Positions 13,965-28,459 of a stretch of 64,000 nucleotides of DNA are shown here, one piece after another. This stretch comes from Anaeromyces robustus (Eukaryota; Neocallimastigomycota; Neocallimastigomycetes; Neocallimastigales; Neocallimastigaceae), in assembly GCA_002104895.1 (NCBI GenBank), contig MCFG01000057.1, forward strand, positions 124,001 to 188,000. Reading direction: 5' to 3'. Position 1 is the stretch's first letter. Each line of letters starts with the position of its first letter. Both the position numbers and the translations under genes were made by a program. The notes under the pieces were generated by a model that was not told where the DNA came from, did not search any database, and was given only the letters and a program-made list of their open reading frames with translations.

Positions 13965-14936
13965 AATATCTTTTTTTTTCTTTCTAATCTTTATCATTGA
14001 CCTTTTTATATATATATATATATTATTTCTTTAAATTTAACTAAATAAAAGATAGTTAATTCTTATAATATTTATATTTTACATCAAATGATTTTTCATA
14101 TCTACATAAATATTTTGTAAAATGTTGAAAAAAAAAATAAATTAAATTATTATATAAACTTTTAGTTAAATTAAATATTATTTATAAAAATGTAAATTAA
14201 AGGCGTTATTATAAAGAATATTTGGTTTATAGTTTTAACGACTTTATTGTTTTATTCTTGTATTATTATTATTATTATTATTATTATCATTATTATTATT
14301 ATACAATAATTATTATTTATTATTTTCATCTTAATTTATCCTTTTTTTTTTTTTACTATAACAATATAAATATTAATATTAATTAAAATTGCATAAAATC
14401 ATCTTTTTTTTTTTTAAATTTTACAGAAAGAATTCATATTTAATATTATTTATTATTATTATTATCCATTTATTATTGTTATTTATTTATATATTTATTT
14501 ATTTATTTATTTAACTATTAAACTTAATTTAATAGTAAAACTTTATTTTATTTTATTTATTTTTTTATATTTTTATTTATTAATAAAAAAATTAGAAATA
14601 TTAAATTGAAATGAAAACTATAAAAATGCTTCTTTTTGTTGTTGTTCTTGTTGTTGTTGTTGTTTTATTTATAATTATTTATATAATTTTTTTTTTGTTT
14701 TTTATTTTTTTTGTGTTCAATAATGATATTTTATCATTATTAATTTAACTATTTATATATTTATTTAGTTAGTTTTTATTTACTTAGTTATTTATTTATT
14801 TATTTATTAAATATTTATTTATTAATTTTATATATTATATATTTACTTATTTATTAAATATTTATTATTATTTTATATATTATATATTCACTTAGTTTTT
14901 ATTTATTTAGTTAGTTAGTTAGTTAATTAGTAAATA

Positions 14937-15271
14937 ATAAAATAAAATAAAATAAAATAAAATAAAATAAAATAAAATAAAATAAAATAAAATAAAATAA
15001 AATAAAATAAAATAAAATAAAATAAAATAAAATAAAATAAAATAAAATAAAATAAAATAAAATAAAATAAAATAAAATAAAATAAAATAAAATAAAATAA
15101 AATAAAATAAAATAAAATAAAATAAAATAAAATAAAATAAAATAAAATAAAATAAAATAAAATAAAATAAAATAAAATAAAATAAAATAAAATAAAATAA
15201 AATAAAATAAAATAAAATAAAATAAAATAAAATAAAATAAAATAAAATAAAATAAAATAAAATAAAATAAA
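14937..15271. repeat. (AATAA)n pentanucleotide array, about 335 bp
   Basis: About 67 essentially perfect copies of AATAA. Because the period is five, one minus-strand frame stays open as a repeated LFYFI peptide; this is a repeat artefact and not a gene. Confidence 0.98.
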
Positions 15272-16703
15272 AAAACTACTACTGAATTTTGGGTGACAAT
15301 TATGTGACAATGACATAAAATTTGTTGATAAATAGGTATATATACTTTTATTAATCAACAACAAAACTATTTGATTAAAAATAAAAAAAAATAAAAAATA
15401 AAAAAAAAAAATTTTTTTTTATACTTTATTTTTTTTTTAATTAAATTAAAAACCTTTTTTTTTTTTCTTATAGAATTAACATGTGATATTCACAGGAAGG
15501 CATCAGAATTATTATGGCACACAATTTGTACCTCACTTTTATTGAATTTAAATATTAAAATACATGAATCATAAAAAACACATACTGAAAAAAAATGATA
15601 CTAAAAAAATAAAAAAAACAGTATCCTTACCTTAACATTTTTTTTTTTTTTGGTGTCGATGCTTTAAATTACAATTTCTAATAAAGAAAAAAAAATTCAC
15701 TTTAAATAAATATCTTTCTAATAATAATAATAATAATACTTTCTATTAAGCATTATTAATCATCATTAACAAATAATTTCTTTATTAATTTATTACATTA
15801 ATAAAGAAAGAAAAATCGTGTAATTTTTGTTCTGTTATAAATGATATAATTTAATTATTTTTCTTTTCTTTTCTTTTCTTTTCTTTTCTTTTCAATTAAC
15901 AAAAAAAAATAAAATTTATTATTAATATTAATATTAATAACCCACTAAACTTTATATGTTTATATTTTTTCTCATGTATATTATATATATATTTATGGAA
16001 TTATTTTAAAAGTTTTTATATTTTTATTTTATTTTGTTTTGTTTTGTTTTATTTATTTTTATTTTATTTTATTTTATTTTATTTTATTTTTATTTATATA
16101 TTTATATATTTATATATTTATATATATTATTAATATGAATTTATATAAAAAAAAGATATATATATATTTTATATATTTCATTTAAATATTTCATTTAAAT
16201 TTTAATTAACATCTCTTAACGTAAAGAAGAAAAAAAAAAAAATTCATAAAATAAAAAAGAATCTTTAATTTTTTTTTTTTTTTTTTTTCCTTTTTAATAT
16301 TATTATTATTTAACATATATATATATCATTATTTTAATTTTCTTTTACTTTCTTTTTTACTATTGTTTTTGTGTTTCTGTTCTTTTTTGTTTAAAGTTTT
16401 GTTTTTTGTTTTTTGTTCTTTTTCCTTTTTTTTGTTTTTTTGTTTTTTTGTTTTGTTTTGTTTTCTTGTTTTCAATTTTTATTTTCTATTTTTTTTTACT
16501 TTTTTGTTTTTTATTATTATAAATACTATTATTTTCTTTTTACTTTGTTATTATATTTATATATATTATTAAATATTATTATTCTTATTTTCATAAAATA
16601 ATAATTTCCTTTTAATTAAAAAATAAAAAAAATTAAAAACAAAACAAAAGCAAAAACAAAAACAAAACTAAAAATAAAAAAAAACACGAAAACAAAAAAA
16701 AAT
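15272..16703. other. AT-rich spacer downstream of the OSBP-like gene
   Basis: It contains the exon-like segment at 15474-15574 (listed separately), a TTTTC repeat at 15858-15891, TTTTA and TTTTG repeats at 16020-16090 and a T-rich tract at 16340-16500. No complete gene was found. Confidence 0.7.
15474..15574 (+). pseudogene. Isolated exon-like ORF after a strong 3' splice signal
   Basis: A long pyrimidine tract and TTATAG end at 15473. They are followed by a 33-codon open frame (two leading bases, then 15476-15574) reading LTCDIHRKASELLWH, then TICTSLLLNLNIKIHES and a stop. Composition is more protein-like than its surroundings. No upstream exon could be found between the pentanucleotide array and here. 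It may be the last exon of a gene whose other exons were missed, or a stranded gene fragment. The family is not recognised. Confidence 0.3.
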
Positions 16704-18361
16704 CTATTTTTTCTTTTCATCTAATTTAACATTCTTAGCTTCTTCTTCTGTTAACCAGAATTTCTTATGTACTTCTTCAGTTGCTCGTGCAAATATAGCT
16801 TCTTCAATCTTCTTTTGGGCAGCAACTGGATCTTCATAAGTTACCCTATAAATAAATAAATATATATATATATAAATTAATTAATATTTATTATTTCAAG
16901 TTATATATTATAATTTATATATATTATAATATATATGTTTATAATATCATTAACTAATTTTAATTAAGAAAAAAAAAAAAAACTTACTTATCTAAAGGTG
17001 AAATATAGGTATGAATACCATCATCACTTGGAACAAAGAATCTTGGTTTCCATTCAACACCTTCATCACTTCTCTTCTTAACTAATAAACGTTGATTATC
17101 TTCAATTGCTGTTTTTTGTTCTGTTGCGTAGTCTAATCCCTTTTTAGTTAAACCATCAGTAACTTTTTCCCATAATCTTCTAGCTTCAAATTCTTCTTGT
17201 TGATTATTTGGTTCAACAATTAATGGAGTTAATTCTTCATTTCTAATATCAATGAAAAGTTTCTTATCTTTAGCCTATTAATATTTTATAATATTATAAT
17301 GAAAGTTTTGTTAAAAATATAAAAGATAATAATAAATAATAAAACATTAATTGTTATTATTTTATTTTGATAAAAATATTTTATATATGGTTTATATTAA
17401 TGATTTTAATGAATTAAAATGTTAATTCCATATAAATGAATTACCTTAGCTTCCTTTATATACATAACACTACTCCATTTACCAGATAATTGGTATAAGC
17501 ATTCTTTTCCTTTGTAAATTTTACCAGAAATATTATTATAACCACCACCAAAGAATCCCTGATATTAAAAAAATATTTTTAATTAGTATTGTGATTATTT
17601 ATTTTAAAAGTGTTGTTATGATTAATAATGATATTTTTATTATTTGTTGTTTAATAATTCATTATATGATTATAAATATTAAAATAGAAAAAAAAAATTT
17701 AAAAAAAAAAGAAATATTAATATTAATTTATATTAATTTAATATTTTTAAAAAAAATATTAATTAACAAAATAGAAGAAAAAAATTAAAATAAATATAAA
17801 ATAAATATAAAATAAAAATAAAATAAATAAAAATAAAATAAAATAAAATATAGAAAAAAAAAAAGGTTCATTTAAATATTATTATATGTATTATTTTTAC
17901 CTTTGTTTTAAATTCAATTGTAGCAGATAAATCATTCTTTGGACATTTAATAGATACAGTATCACCATATTCCATAAACATAGTACCAATTAAAATACCT
18001 CTAGCATAAACATTTGGCATTGGAATTAAATAAGTTTCATCAAATTTAGTTAAATAGACACTATGAGTACCTTGCATGATTGTAGCAGCACTATTTCCTA
18101 AAAATTTGGCTTTTGGTTTTAATTCACCATTAACCTTAATACCATGTTGTGGAACTGAGTAAAAGAAGGAAGACATTGGTGGATGGTGACTAGTTTGTTC
18201 ACAAATATAAAATGCTTCAGAACCATCTGGATGTTTAAATCTACAACGGAAAATTTCACCAAGTACTGGATTATATGGTTTTTTAACACCCTATATAATT
18301 TTTTTTTTAAATAATTTTAAAAATTTATATATATATTTAATTAAAAATAAATAATTAATAA

Positions 18362-18393
<32 letters not shown>

Positions 18394-19043
18394 CATAGAT
18401 TTATTATCAATTCATTATATATTATATTAAATCATAAAAACATTATTTAATTAAAAATTTTTTTTTTTTAAATAATTACTTTTGGCATAATATGCCAACC
18501 AGATAAGAAATATTTAACAACTTCTACAAAACGAGCAGTTGGATCTTCAATATTTTGAATACTATTTATTTTAAAAAAAAAAAAAAAGAAAAGAAAAGAA
18601 AAAGAAAAAAGATGAATAAATAAATGAATAAATAAATATTTTTTTTTGTATGTATTAATTATAAATATTATAAAAATAGATATAATTTTTTATTATAGAT
18701 TTAAATATATAATAAATTCATAATATTTTAATTTTATTTTTTTTTTCTTCTTCTTCTATATTAATAATATATACCTAATTAAAATATCTGGATGTCTTAA
18801 GAAATCAGTAATTCTTTCAGTCATACTTCTTGGTTCAAGTACGAAAGTTGGTAAGGTTACACGATGTAAATCAGCACCTTTACGAAGTTGGGCTATAATA
18901 CCCATAATAATACTTTTTGGTTCATCAGATAAAACAACTTTATTTTCAGTATCTTCTTCAGAACTGTTATTTTCTTCTTTGTTTTCACCATCAAGAGTTG
19001 GAGATTCAGCTTCAACCTTTTTAACTTCTTCTGTAGCACTCAT
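16704..19043 (-). CDS. Oxysterol-binding protein homologue (Osh4/Kes1-like)
   Basis: Six exons on the minus strand (18775-19043, 18480-18561, 17901-18290, 17445-17558, 16988-17274, 16704-16845) encode 427 aa in frame. The family signature EQTSHHPP sits at about residues 148-155, preceded by GVKKPYNPVLGEIF. Downstream are the OSBP blocks YLIPMPNVYARGILIG, ISGKIYKGKECLYQ and LWEKVTDGLTKK. The N-terminus is acidic (residues 1-60), then IIAQLRKGADLHRVTLPTF covers the lid region. There is no PH or ankyrin domain and no FFAT motif, so it is a short lipid-transfer protein like yeast Osh4, which exchanges sterol and PI4P between membranes in the cytosol. The start at 19043 (MSATEEVKK) is preferred; an in-frame ATG at 19073 would add ten mostly basic and aromatic residues. 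Confidence 0.93.
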
Positions 19044-19342
19044 CTTTTTTCTTTTTTTAAAAAATAAAAACATTTAATTTAAATTGAAAAATAATAAATA
19101 ATAAATTTATTAATGTATTAATATTATAAAAATTATTATAAAATATAATAATTAAATAGAAAATATATATATAAATTATTATTCGGTTTTGTATAAATAA
19201 GTATGATAATATCAATAATTAATTATATTAATACTATTTATATATTTATTTATTTATTTATTTATTTATTTATATCTCAAAAAAGCAATGTGAAAATATA
19301 TTTTTTTATCTATATATACTGATAAATATTAAATATATTCAT

Positions 19343-19386
<44 letters not shown>

Positions 19387-19452
19387 TTTGTATATATCTT
19401 TGAAGCGTTAAAAATGAATTCATTATATTTCTGTTACTATTATGTTATATTT

Positions 19453-19488
<36 letters not shown>

Positions 19489-20948
19489 TTATTTTTACTG
19501 TTTTTACTGTTATAGAAAAAATACTATTATTCATTTTTATTACCAATATTCATTTATTTATATATATAAATAATTATTTTATATTTAAAATATAGCAATG
19601 AATGCTCAAGTTTATTATTATGTCTGTAATATTGCTTCTTAACTATTCAATATTAGTTATATAATTATTTAGAAATTTATTATTTTCAAAATATATGTTA
19701 TATTGATTTTTGATAAAAGAAAGTAATTTATTTTTATTGTAATTTATATATATTATTAAAGTTATACTTTATATTGCTTTTTTTTTTTAATTATTAAATA
19801 TTTTTTATTTTCTTTATATACGTTTTCATTTTAATTATATATATATCTGAGATAAATATACGATATAAATATTATTTCTGATCTTAAATATGATAATAAT
19901 ATTTACTTTTATAAGAATATATTATTCTTATAATATTATTATAATATAATACTTGATAAGATATTATATATATTTGTTTATTTATTTGTTTGTTTATTTA
20001 TTATTAATATGTTTTTTAATTTTTGAAATAAATTTATTTATATTGGTAAATATTCATATTCATAGAAATACCAAATATAATTGTATGTAATAAATGTTTA
20101 TATTATGAATATATGAAAAAAAATATGATTTTATCACTTATCACAAAAAAAACAATAATAATAATAAATAAATATTAAATAAACAGTAATATTCCTTATT
20201 TCTTTTAAATATATTTGATATAAAGATTTAAAATATTACTAATAATAATATATATTTTTCACTTATTTTAAGGTATTATAAATAATAAAATATTTATTAT
20301 TTATTTTGAATGTTATTATCTTTATATATATTATTAAATAATAATACTTTTTACTTTGATGTTTTTTTTTTTTAATAGTAATACTTATTATTAATATTTT
20401 GTTGAAAAAAAAAATACAAAAAAAGGAAAAAACATTAATAAAAGAAAAATATTAAAAAAAGGTTTCTTTATTTATTTACATTATTATATGTTATAAATTC
20501 AGAGAATAAGTGTTTTGGTATTATAAGTCCTTTTGTTTTGGATTTTATGAAAGTGTTGATTATTTATTTATAAAAATGTTTTTTATTTAGTGTGTGTGTG
20601 TTGATTCCTGCGCGAATGAGGTTATACTTTATTTTATATATTTTATGTCTATTTAATAAAATAATAAAATAGTAAAAGAATATTTTGCCTTATTTTTACA
20701 ATATATTATTTATTTTTATTATATATATATCTAAAATTTCTCTCAGTTTATTTTAACACCACTGAATAAAAAAAAGTAGAAAAAAATTTTTTGAAAAAAA
20801 AAAAAATTTACAAAAATGTATATATTTGTATAAGAAAATTATAAAAAATTAATCAAAATACAAAATATAATAAATTAAATTAAGAATTAAGATTAATAAA
20901 AATTTTGTTAAATAGAAACCCTTATTTATTTTATTTAATTTATTTAAT
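19044..20948. other. AT-rich spacer upstream of the OSBP-like gene
   Basis: It holds TTTA arrays at about 19245-19272, 19347-19388 and 19455-19490. A slightly GC-richer patch at 20500-20640 contains GTGTGTGTG and CCTGCGCGAATGAGG but no reading frame or RNA fold that I can identify. No gene is supported. Confidence 0.7.
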
Positions 20949-21292
<344 letters not shown>

Positions 21293-21319
21293 TTTTATTT
21301 TATTTTATTTTATTTTATT

Positions 21320-23076
<1,757 letters not shown>

Positions 23077-23078
<2 letters not shown>

Positions 23079-24322
23079 AATACATATAATAAATAATATT
23101 ATAAATAATTTTTAAAGTGGAACATTTTGACAAAAAGTTATTCATATTTATAAATAATGAAAAAAAAAAAGAATAATTTAAAATTATAACTATATTATTA
23201 TTATTTAAATGCATTATTTTGATTTATGTTATAAATTTTAAAAATATCATTAAAAAAAATAAGAAACTCTATCTTTTTTTTTTCTTACTTATTCAAAAAA
23301 TTACTTTATAATGATATTTATTTTTTTTTTTTACTTATTCAAAAAATTACTTTATAATGGTATTTATAATTTATATCAATAATTAATAAATTCTAAATTA
23401 TTATTTTATTATTTTAAAAAATAATATATTGATGGATGGCAAAATCTTCAAATGATTATTTAACCTGTTGAGTGTAACCTTAAATTTTATTTATATAATC
23501 TTATATTTTAAAAATTATTGTCAGGTGAAAATAATCAGAAATTATCATGTGAATACATGGCTTTACATAAAATAATTTTAATACATAAAAATAAAATGAT
23601 TTACATATTTAAAATAATGTTAATAAAATATATATATAATAAAATTAAAAAAATTAAATATTAACATTTTAGAATTAAAATTATCATATGAAATGTGGCA
23701 AATGCATTTACAAATATACATTACTTTTACAAATAATTTAAAAATTTAAAATACAGAAAAAATTTTTATCTTTTAAAAAAAAATTAAACATTTCCTTATT
23801 TAATATATTTAATTCAAAAACTACTTTCAAAATTTTTAAAATATTTGAATACTTAATACTTAATACTTAATAATTAATATTTAATACTTAATACTTAATA
23901 CAACAACAATAATAATAATAATAAATATAAAACATAGAAAACTATAATAAATAAAAAATACCATATAATGAAATAATATTTAAAAAAATTCTTTATCAAT
24001 TATATTAAAATAAAGTTACTGCCAAAAATTACAAATTATTAGATGTATAAAAATATTACCATTGGTATATATCATGAGTAATTTAATTAAATATTAAATC
24101 AACGACGCTTCAATTTAACATAGTTAATAATTACATTTAAAGTAGATATTATATATGCAATATTATTAATATTAATTTATTTAAATTACTTAATATCTAC
24201 AAGTGATAATTTCATTAATATTAAAAATTAATGTATATGAATGGCTAACACTGATTATTTTTAGTTTTAATATATCAAACGAAAAAAGAAAAGAAGTTAA
24301 TGTATAAAATTATTAAATACTT

Positions 24323-24357
<35 letters not shown>

Positions 24358-25549
24358 AATAAATAAATAATAAGTATTTTGATTAAGATTTAAGTTCAGT
24401 AAATATTTCAATTTAATATGAACTATTTAAAAAAAAAATTCATCTATATATTAATTTACTATTACACAACATATCTAATAATAATAAAAAACTTTTTCAA
24501 AAAAAAAAAAAGTAGGAAAGATCAATTAAATTAAATAATAATTAAATGTAATCTAAAATAAAATAGATATTAATTATTAAAGAACAGAATAATGATAGAT
24601 ATCTAAATTACACAAAAACTCGAAAAAGAAAAAGAAAAAAAAAGTTAAGTATTAAAATGAAAATATTACTGGTTTTTTATGGTAAAAAAAAATATATATT
24701 TTTTTTAAATGTTACCGAAAATTATAAAATTTTATTTTATAAATTAATTTATTACTTACTTTCAAAACTTACTTATTTATTTTATTTATTTTATTTATTT
24801 ATTTTATTTTATTTCATTGATTTATTTAATTAAAATTTTTTAATTAAATAAGAATTAATATTTAATATAATAAATTTAAAAAATTTTTTTTTAAATATAA
24901 TTAATAAATAACATTTATTTTACTAATTATATTATTATTATTATTAATAATTTAAATATTTTATTAATTATCAAAAAAAAAAAAAATTTTAAAAAAATAG
25001 AAATAACAATAATATATAATATTATTATTGACAATAAGATAGTTTTATCAATTATCAAAATTTTAAAAATAGTAAATAGTAATAATTATTATTAACGTAT
25101 CTTTTTTTTTTTAACGTTAATAAAAATACTATTTTATTAATAGTATCAATATTTTTTAAGTATTTATATAATTTTATATAATAGTAATAATTTTATAAAT
25201 TAATTAAAAAAAAAATAATAATTAGAAATTTCAAATATAAATAATGTATCAGTGTATTTAAATTTTCTTCAATTAATATATATTATTGTTAAAATATTAT
25301 ATATATGAATATTATATATTGAAATTTCTTGATAATAATATTTTTGTTTTATAATATAAAATTAATAGAACATATGTTCAATTAATTTTAATTAATAATG
25401 CCATAAATAGTTTATGGATTATATATATATAAATATTATTAAATTATCAAAATAATATAGTATAAATGAGGCATAAGTTAATAATTCGCCATTTTTGATT
25501 TTATTTTTTTTTTTAATTTATTTTTAATTGAATATTAAAGAATGAAATT
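23077..25549. other. AT-rich spacer including a direct duplication
   Basis: A 36-bp unit starting TTACTTATTCAAAAAATTAC occurs at 23285-23320 and 23331-23366 with one mismatch. The ACTTAATACTTAATA repeat lies at 23855-23900 and AAT/AAAT repeats at 24325-24370. A patch at 23430-23580 has more mixed bases but no reading frame. No gene was found. Confidence 0.7.
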
Positions 25550-25864
25550 TTATCTTATAACAAGTCTCTTAAGAACGTTATCTTTATCTTCTTTTTTACT
25601 TTTTCTTCTATTAATTATTCTAATATTCAATGATTCTACGTTATCTTCCGATTCCAATACATCAATAATATCTGATATATCTTCATGTTCCTCGTTAATA
25701 TTTGGTATTAAAGTAGTATGGTTATTCAATAGAACAGTTAATGTACGATCATTAACATTAATAATATTATTTACCAATCTAGTATAAAGTCTTTCTTCTA
25801 AAGTGTTATCCGAAATGTTACCTGAAGAGTTACTGTTATTACGAGAATTAATTAAACCAGGCAT
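25550..25864 (-). CDS. Hypothetical 104-aa protein with acidic helical core
   Basis: A single-exon ORF on the minus strand starts MPGLINSRNNSNSSG and ends at a stop at 25550-25552. After a Ser/Asn N-terminus it reads LEERLYTRLVNNIINVNDRT, an acidic part (INEEHEDISDIIDVLES) and a basic tail (RRKSKKEDKDN). Hydrophobic spacing in residues 24-75 would suit a short coiled coil. Codon use and mixed composition resemble the real exons in this window. The opposite strand is also open here but reads as low-complexity Leu/Ser. The helix loosely recalls small kinetochore or vesicle-complex coiled-coil subunits, but I cannot assign a family. Confidence 0.5.
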   Translation of the reverse strand: MPGLINSRNNSNSSGNISDNTLEERLYTRLVNNIINVNDRTLTVLLNNHTTLIPNINEEHEDISDIIDVLESEDNVESLNIRIINRRKSKKEDKDNVLKRLVIR

Positions 25865-25958
25865 TTTTATATATATATTTATTTATTAATTTAGTACTTA
25901 ATATTATTATTTTTGCTACTAAATTATAATTTATTAATACTACTATTATTTATTATTA

Positions 25959-25994
<36 letters not shown>

Positions 25995-26640
25995 GTTATT
26001 ATTATTATTATTATTTATTTATTATTTATTATTTATTATTTATTATTTATTATTATTTTACTATTTTATTATTATTATTTTATTATTATTATTTTATTAT
26101 TTTTTTATTAAATTTATTATTTGTTATTTGTATTTTTTTTTATTTTACTATTTTATAAATATATATATTAAATAAATAAATATTCTTTATTTTTCTTTTA
26201 ATATATATATTTATATCTTTAAAAAGAGGAAAAAAAGAAAAGCAAAGTAAAATTCAACAACCCAAATTCCTCTAATATTTTATATTTTATAATAAAAGTA
26301 TTTTTTAATTTAAACATTTCCAAATTTTAAAAAAAAATGAATAAATTCTTTTAATTCATTTTATATTATTCTATATATTATTAATATATTAATAATATAT
26401 AGAAGAATATAAAAAATAATACTATACCAAAAAATAGATAATATATATATATATTTATATATTGTATAGAGTAATTTTTAGTAATACATTTCATAATTAC
26501 AATGTTAAAAAAATCATAAATATAACTAATAATATAAAAATATTACTAATAATAAAAAAAAAAAAAAAAAACTACTTTAATTGATAATATAAAAAATAAT
26601 TATATATTATATATTATATATATATTATAATATTTTAGCC
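25865..26640. other. AT-rich spacer, no gene seen
   Basis: TTA/TTTA repeats lie at 25940-26110, and a fold-back near 26368-26410 is centred on ATATTATTAATATATTAATAATAT. Nothing coding was found. Confidence 0.75.
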
Positions 26641-26675
26641 ATTATTTATAAAATATATTTTTCCAATCGCTTTAC

Positions 26676-27030
26676 TCAATATCTAATTGATAGATTTAGT
26701 CTTAAGCTACATGACATGAAATTCTTTGAAATATCTTTGATGTTCCTTATATTCTCAAGTATAAATTGGACAAATTTTGGAAAATACAGATAGTGTAATG
26801 TGGGATATGTAATATTTTTTACTACATTTTTTTTTTTTCGTTTAATCCGGAATATGCTTCTTTGATCTTTCCTAATGTAAAGCAAAAAGCCTACGCCCTA
26901 ATAATTAGGTGGTAATATGTCCCTACTGGACTGCCATACTGTAAATCAGCTTCAGCTCTCCCAATCTTTGTACAATATAATTGCTGAACTAATATTAGTG
27001 AGTCACACATTATCGGTGCCTGACATACCT
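26676..27030 (-). pseudogene. Decayed ORF resembling a LINE-type endonuclease region
   Basis: Read on the minus strand from about 27030, a frame with several stops gives ILYKDWES, then FTVWQSSRDILPPNY, a stop, and GVGFLLYIRKDQRSIFRIK running into a 70-codon tail that ends at 26676. The order (short conserved strand, a VWQSS-like strand, then GVGFLL followed by basic residues) resembles the middle of the AP-endonuclease domain of non-LTR retrotransposons. Composition is clearly less AT-rich than the surroundings. There is no reverse transcriptase and no intact catalytic set. The assignment rests on pattern only; another decayed gene is possible. Confidence 0.35.
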
Positions 27031-27119
27031 TATATAATTATAACATTAGTGAATTACTTATTAAATTTATCAAATATATTAGTAATATTAGTAATATTTT
27101 TACTTTATATGTTTTAATG

Positions 27120-27988
27120 ATTAATTTGATTTTTTTTTTTTAACAGAAAGTAAGGATATAAAGATCATTTTTAATATTAATAATTTTATCCTTAATATTA
27201 TATTTTAATTCAATGGTTTTTTATTGATAACATGTAATTTTTTTTCATGTTTAATTAGATGATATAAATATAAATAATAATAATATTTTTTTCTTCATTT
27301 AAAAGTTTAGAATTAATTTAATTCAATATTTTTATTGATAACACATTTTTTCATTAAAATTAGATAACTTGAATTTTATTTTTTCAATTTTGGTCATTTA
27401 TATATAATTTGTTACCTCATTGGAATAAAAGGAGCATCATTTTTCCATAAAAGATAACATCAAACTATAGAATTCCATTTTAAATTTATTTTTAGTTAAA
27501 AAAAAAAAAAAAAAAAAAAAAATACCCATGTATACCTTTAGCATTTGAACTTTTTTCATTTTTTATAACCCTATTATTTTAAAAATTTTTTTTTTCAATG
27601 TAATACACTTACCCTAAAATTAAAATTAATACTATATAAATATTATAATAATTTTAATAATTATTCTTCAATAATTTAATATTTTATTCAATTTTTTCTT
27701 CAGTATTACATTTAATTAATAATTTACAACATGATTATTTATTTAATTCAATAATTTTAATAATTTATTTTTTTTCTTCAGTATTACGTTTAACTAATAA
27801 TTATAACATAATTATTTATTTAATTCAATAGTTTTAATAATTTATTCATTTTTTTTTCGGTATCATGGTATCATATTTATGAAATATTATCTACTTATTT
27901 CGTAATTTCTATTTGTAATATATTTATTTTTCTGCTTTATTATTTTTATTATTTTTATTGTTATATCTTATAATTTATATTCTTTAAT
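27120..27988. other. AT-rich spacer with imperfect direct repeats
   Basis: Three related units of about 75-85 bp between 27660 and 27860 share ATTCAATA-x-TTTAATAATTTATT, TTCTTCAGTATTAC and TTTAATTAATAATT. No gene was found. Confidence 0.7.
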
Positions 27989-28133
27989 AAGGATAAAAAA
28001 TATCAAGGATACATGTATAAAATATAATAAGGATAGAATATTACAAGGATAGACAATGATAGAATATAATAAGGATAGAGAAGGATAGAAAATATCAAGG
28101 ATAAACAATGATAGAATATAATAAGGATAGAAT
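27989..28133. repeat. AAGGATAGA minisatellite, left block
   Basis: Imperfect 14-18-bp units built on AAGGATAGA followed by ATATAATA or AAATATC are repeated about nine times and stop at the edge of the ITS1-like/5.8S segment. Confidence 0.85.
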
Positions 28134-28230
28134 GAATTTTAAAAATATTTTTTTTGGAAAGACCTTTTTTTTTTAAATAAAACTTTTTGTATTCATTTGT
28201 CTAAAAAAATTTTTAAAATAATTTTAAAAG

Positions 28231-28388
28231 CAACTTTTGACAATGGATCTCTTGGTTCTCGCAACGATGAAGAATGCAGCAAAATGCGATAAGTAGTGTG
28301 AATTGCAGAATACGTGAATCATCGAATCTTCGAACGCATATTGCACTTTTTTAGTATACTAAAAAAGTATGTCTGTTTGAGTATCAGT
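28231..28388 (+). rRNA. 5.8S rRNA, near-intact copy in an rDNA fragment
   Basis: 158 bp match fungal 5.8S rRNA end to end: CAATGGATCTCTTGGTTCTC, GCAACGATGAAGAATGCAGC, GTGAATTGCAGAATACGTGA, ATCATCGAATCTTCGAACGC and the 3' stem ending GTCTGTTTGAGTATCA. About 100 bp of probable ITS1 precede it. Only about 70 bp of ITS2 follow, and then the flanking minisatellite resumes. No 18S lies upstream and the nearby 28S pieces are broken and inverted, so this is probably an orphan copy, not a working rDNA unit, although the 5.8S itself looks undamaged. Confidence 0.93.
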
Positions 28389-28459
28389 AAAATATTCTCA
28401 TCAAAAATTTATTTTTTATGGTTTGGAATGTTTTACAACGATACAAGTTGTTTCACTTT

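Larger units (their letters stand above)
13173..14936. other. AT-rich spacer with several hairpins
   Basis: Besides the hairpins listed separately, 13424-13512 has alternating TTTA and TTTAATAA repeats, 13534-13570 is an AAAAGAT/ATCTTTT fold-back, and TAT/TTG triplet repeats lie at 14258-14300 and 14637-14664. No gene was seen. Confidence 0.7.

Noticed and set aside
14927-15364. 145-codon open frame with LFYFI repeats
   Set aside because: It is entirely produced by the pentanucleotide array, whose period keeps a frame open by chance.
20500-20640. Possible small RNA or tRNA in a GC-richer patch
   Set aside because: No cloverleaf arms, T-loop GTTC motif or other RNA signature could be found.
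25542-25787. Plus-strand ORF overlapping the 104-aa minus-strand ORF
   Set aside because: It reads as Leu/Ser-rich low complexity, while the minus strand gives a balanced acidic/basic protein.
26917-27117. Plus-strand 66-codon ORF
   Set aside because: It lies opposite the LINE-like relic and reads as a hydrophobic shadow without motifs.
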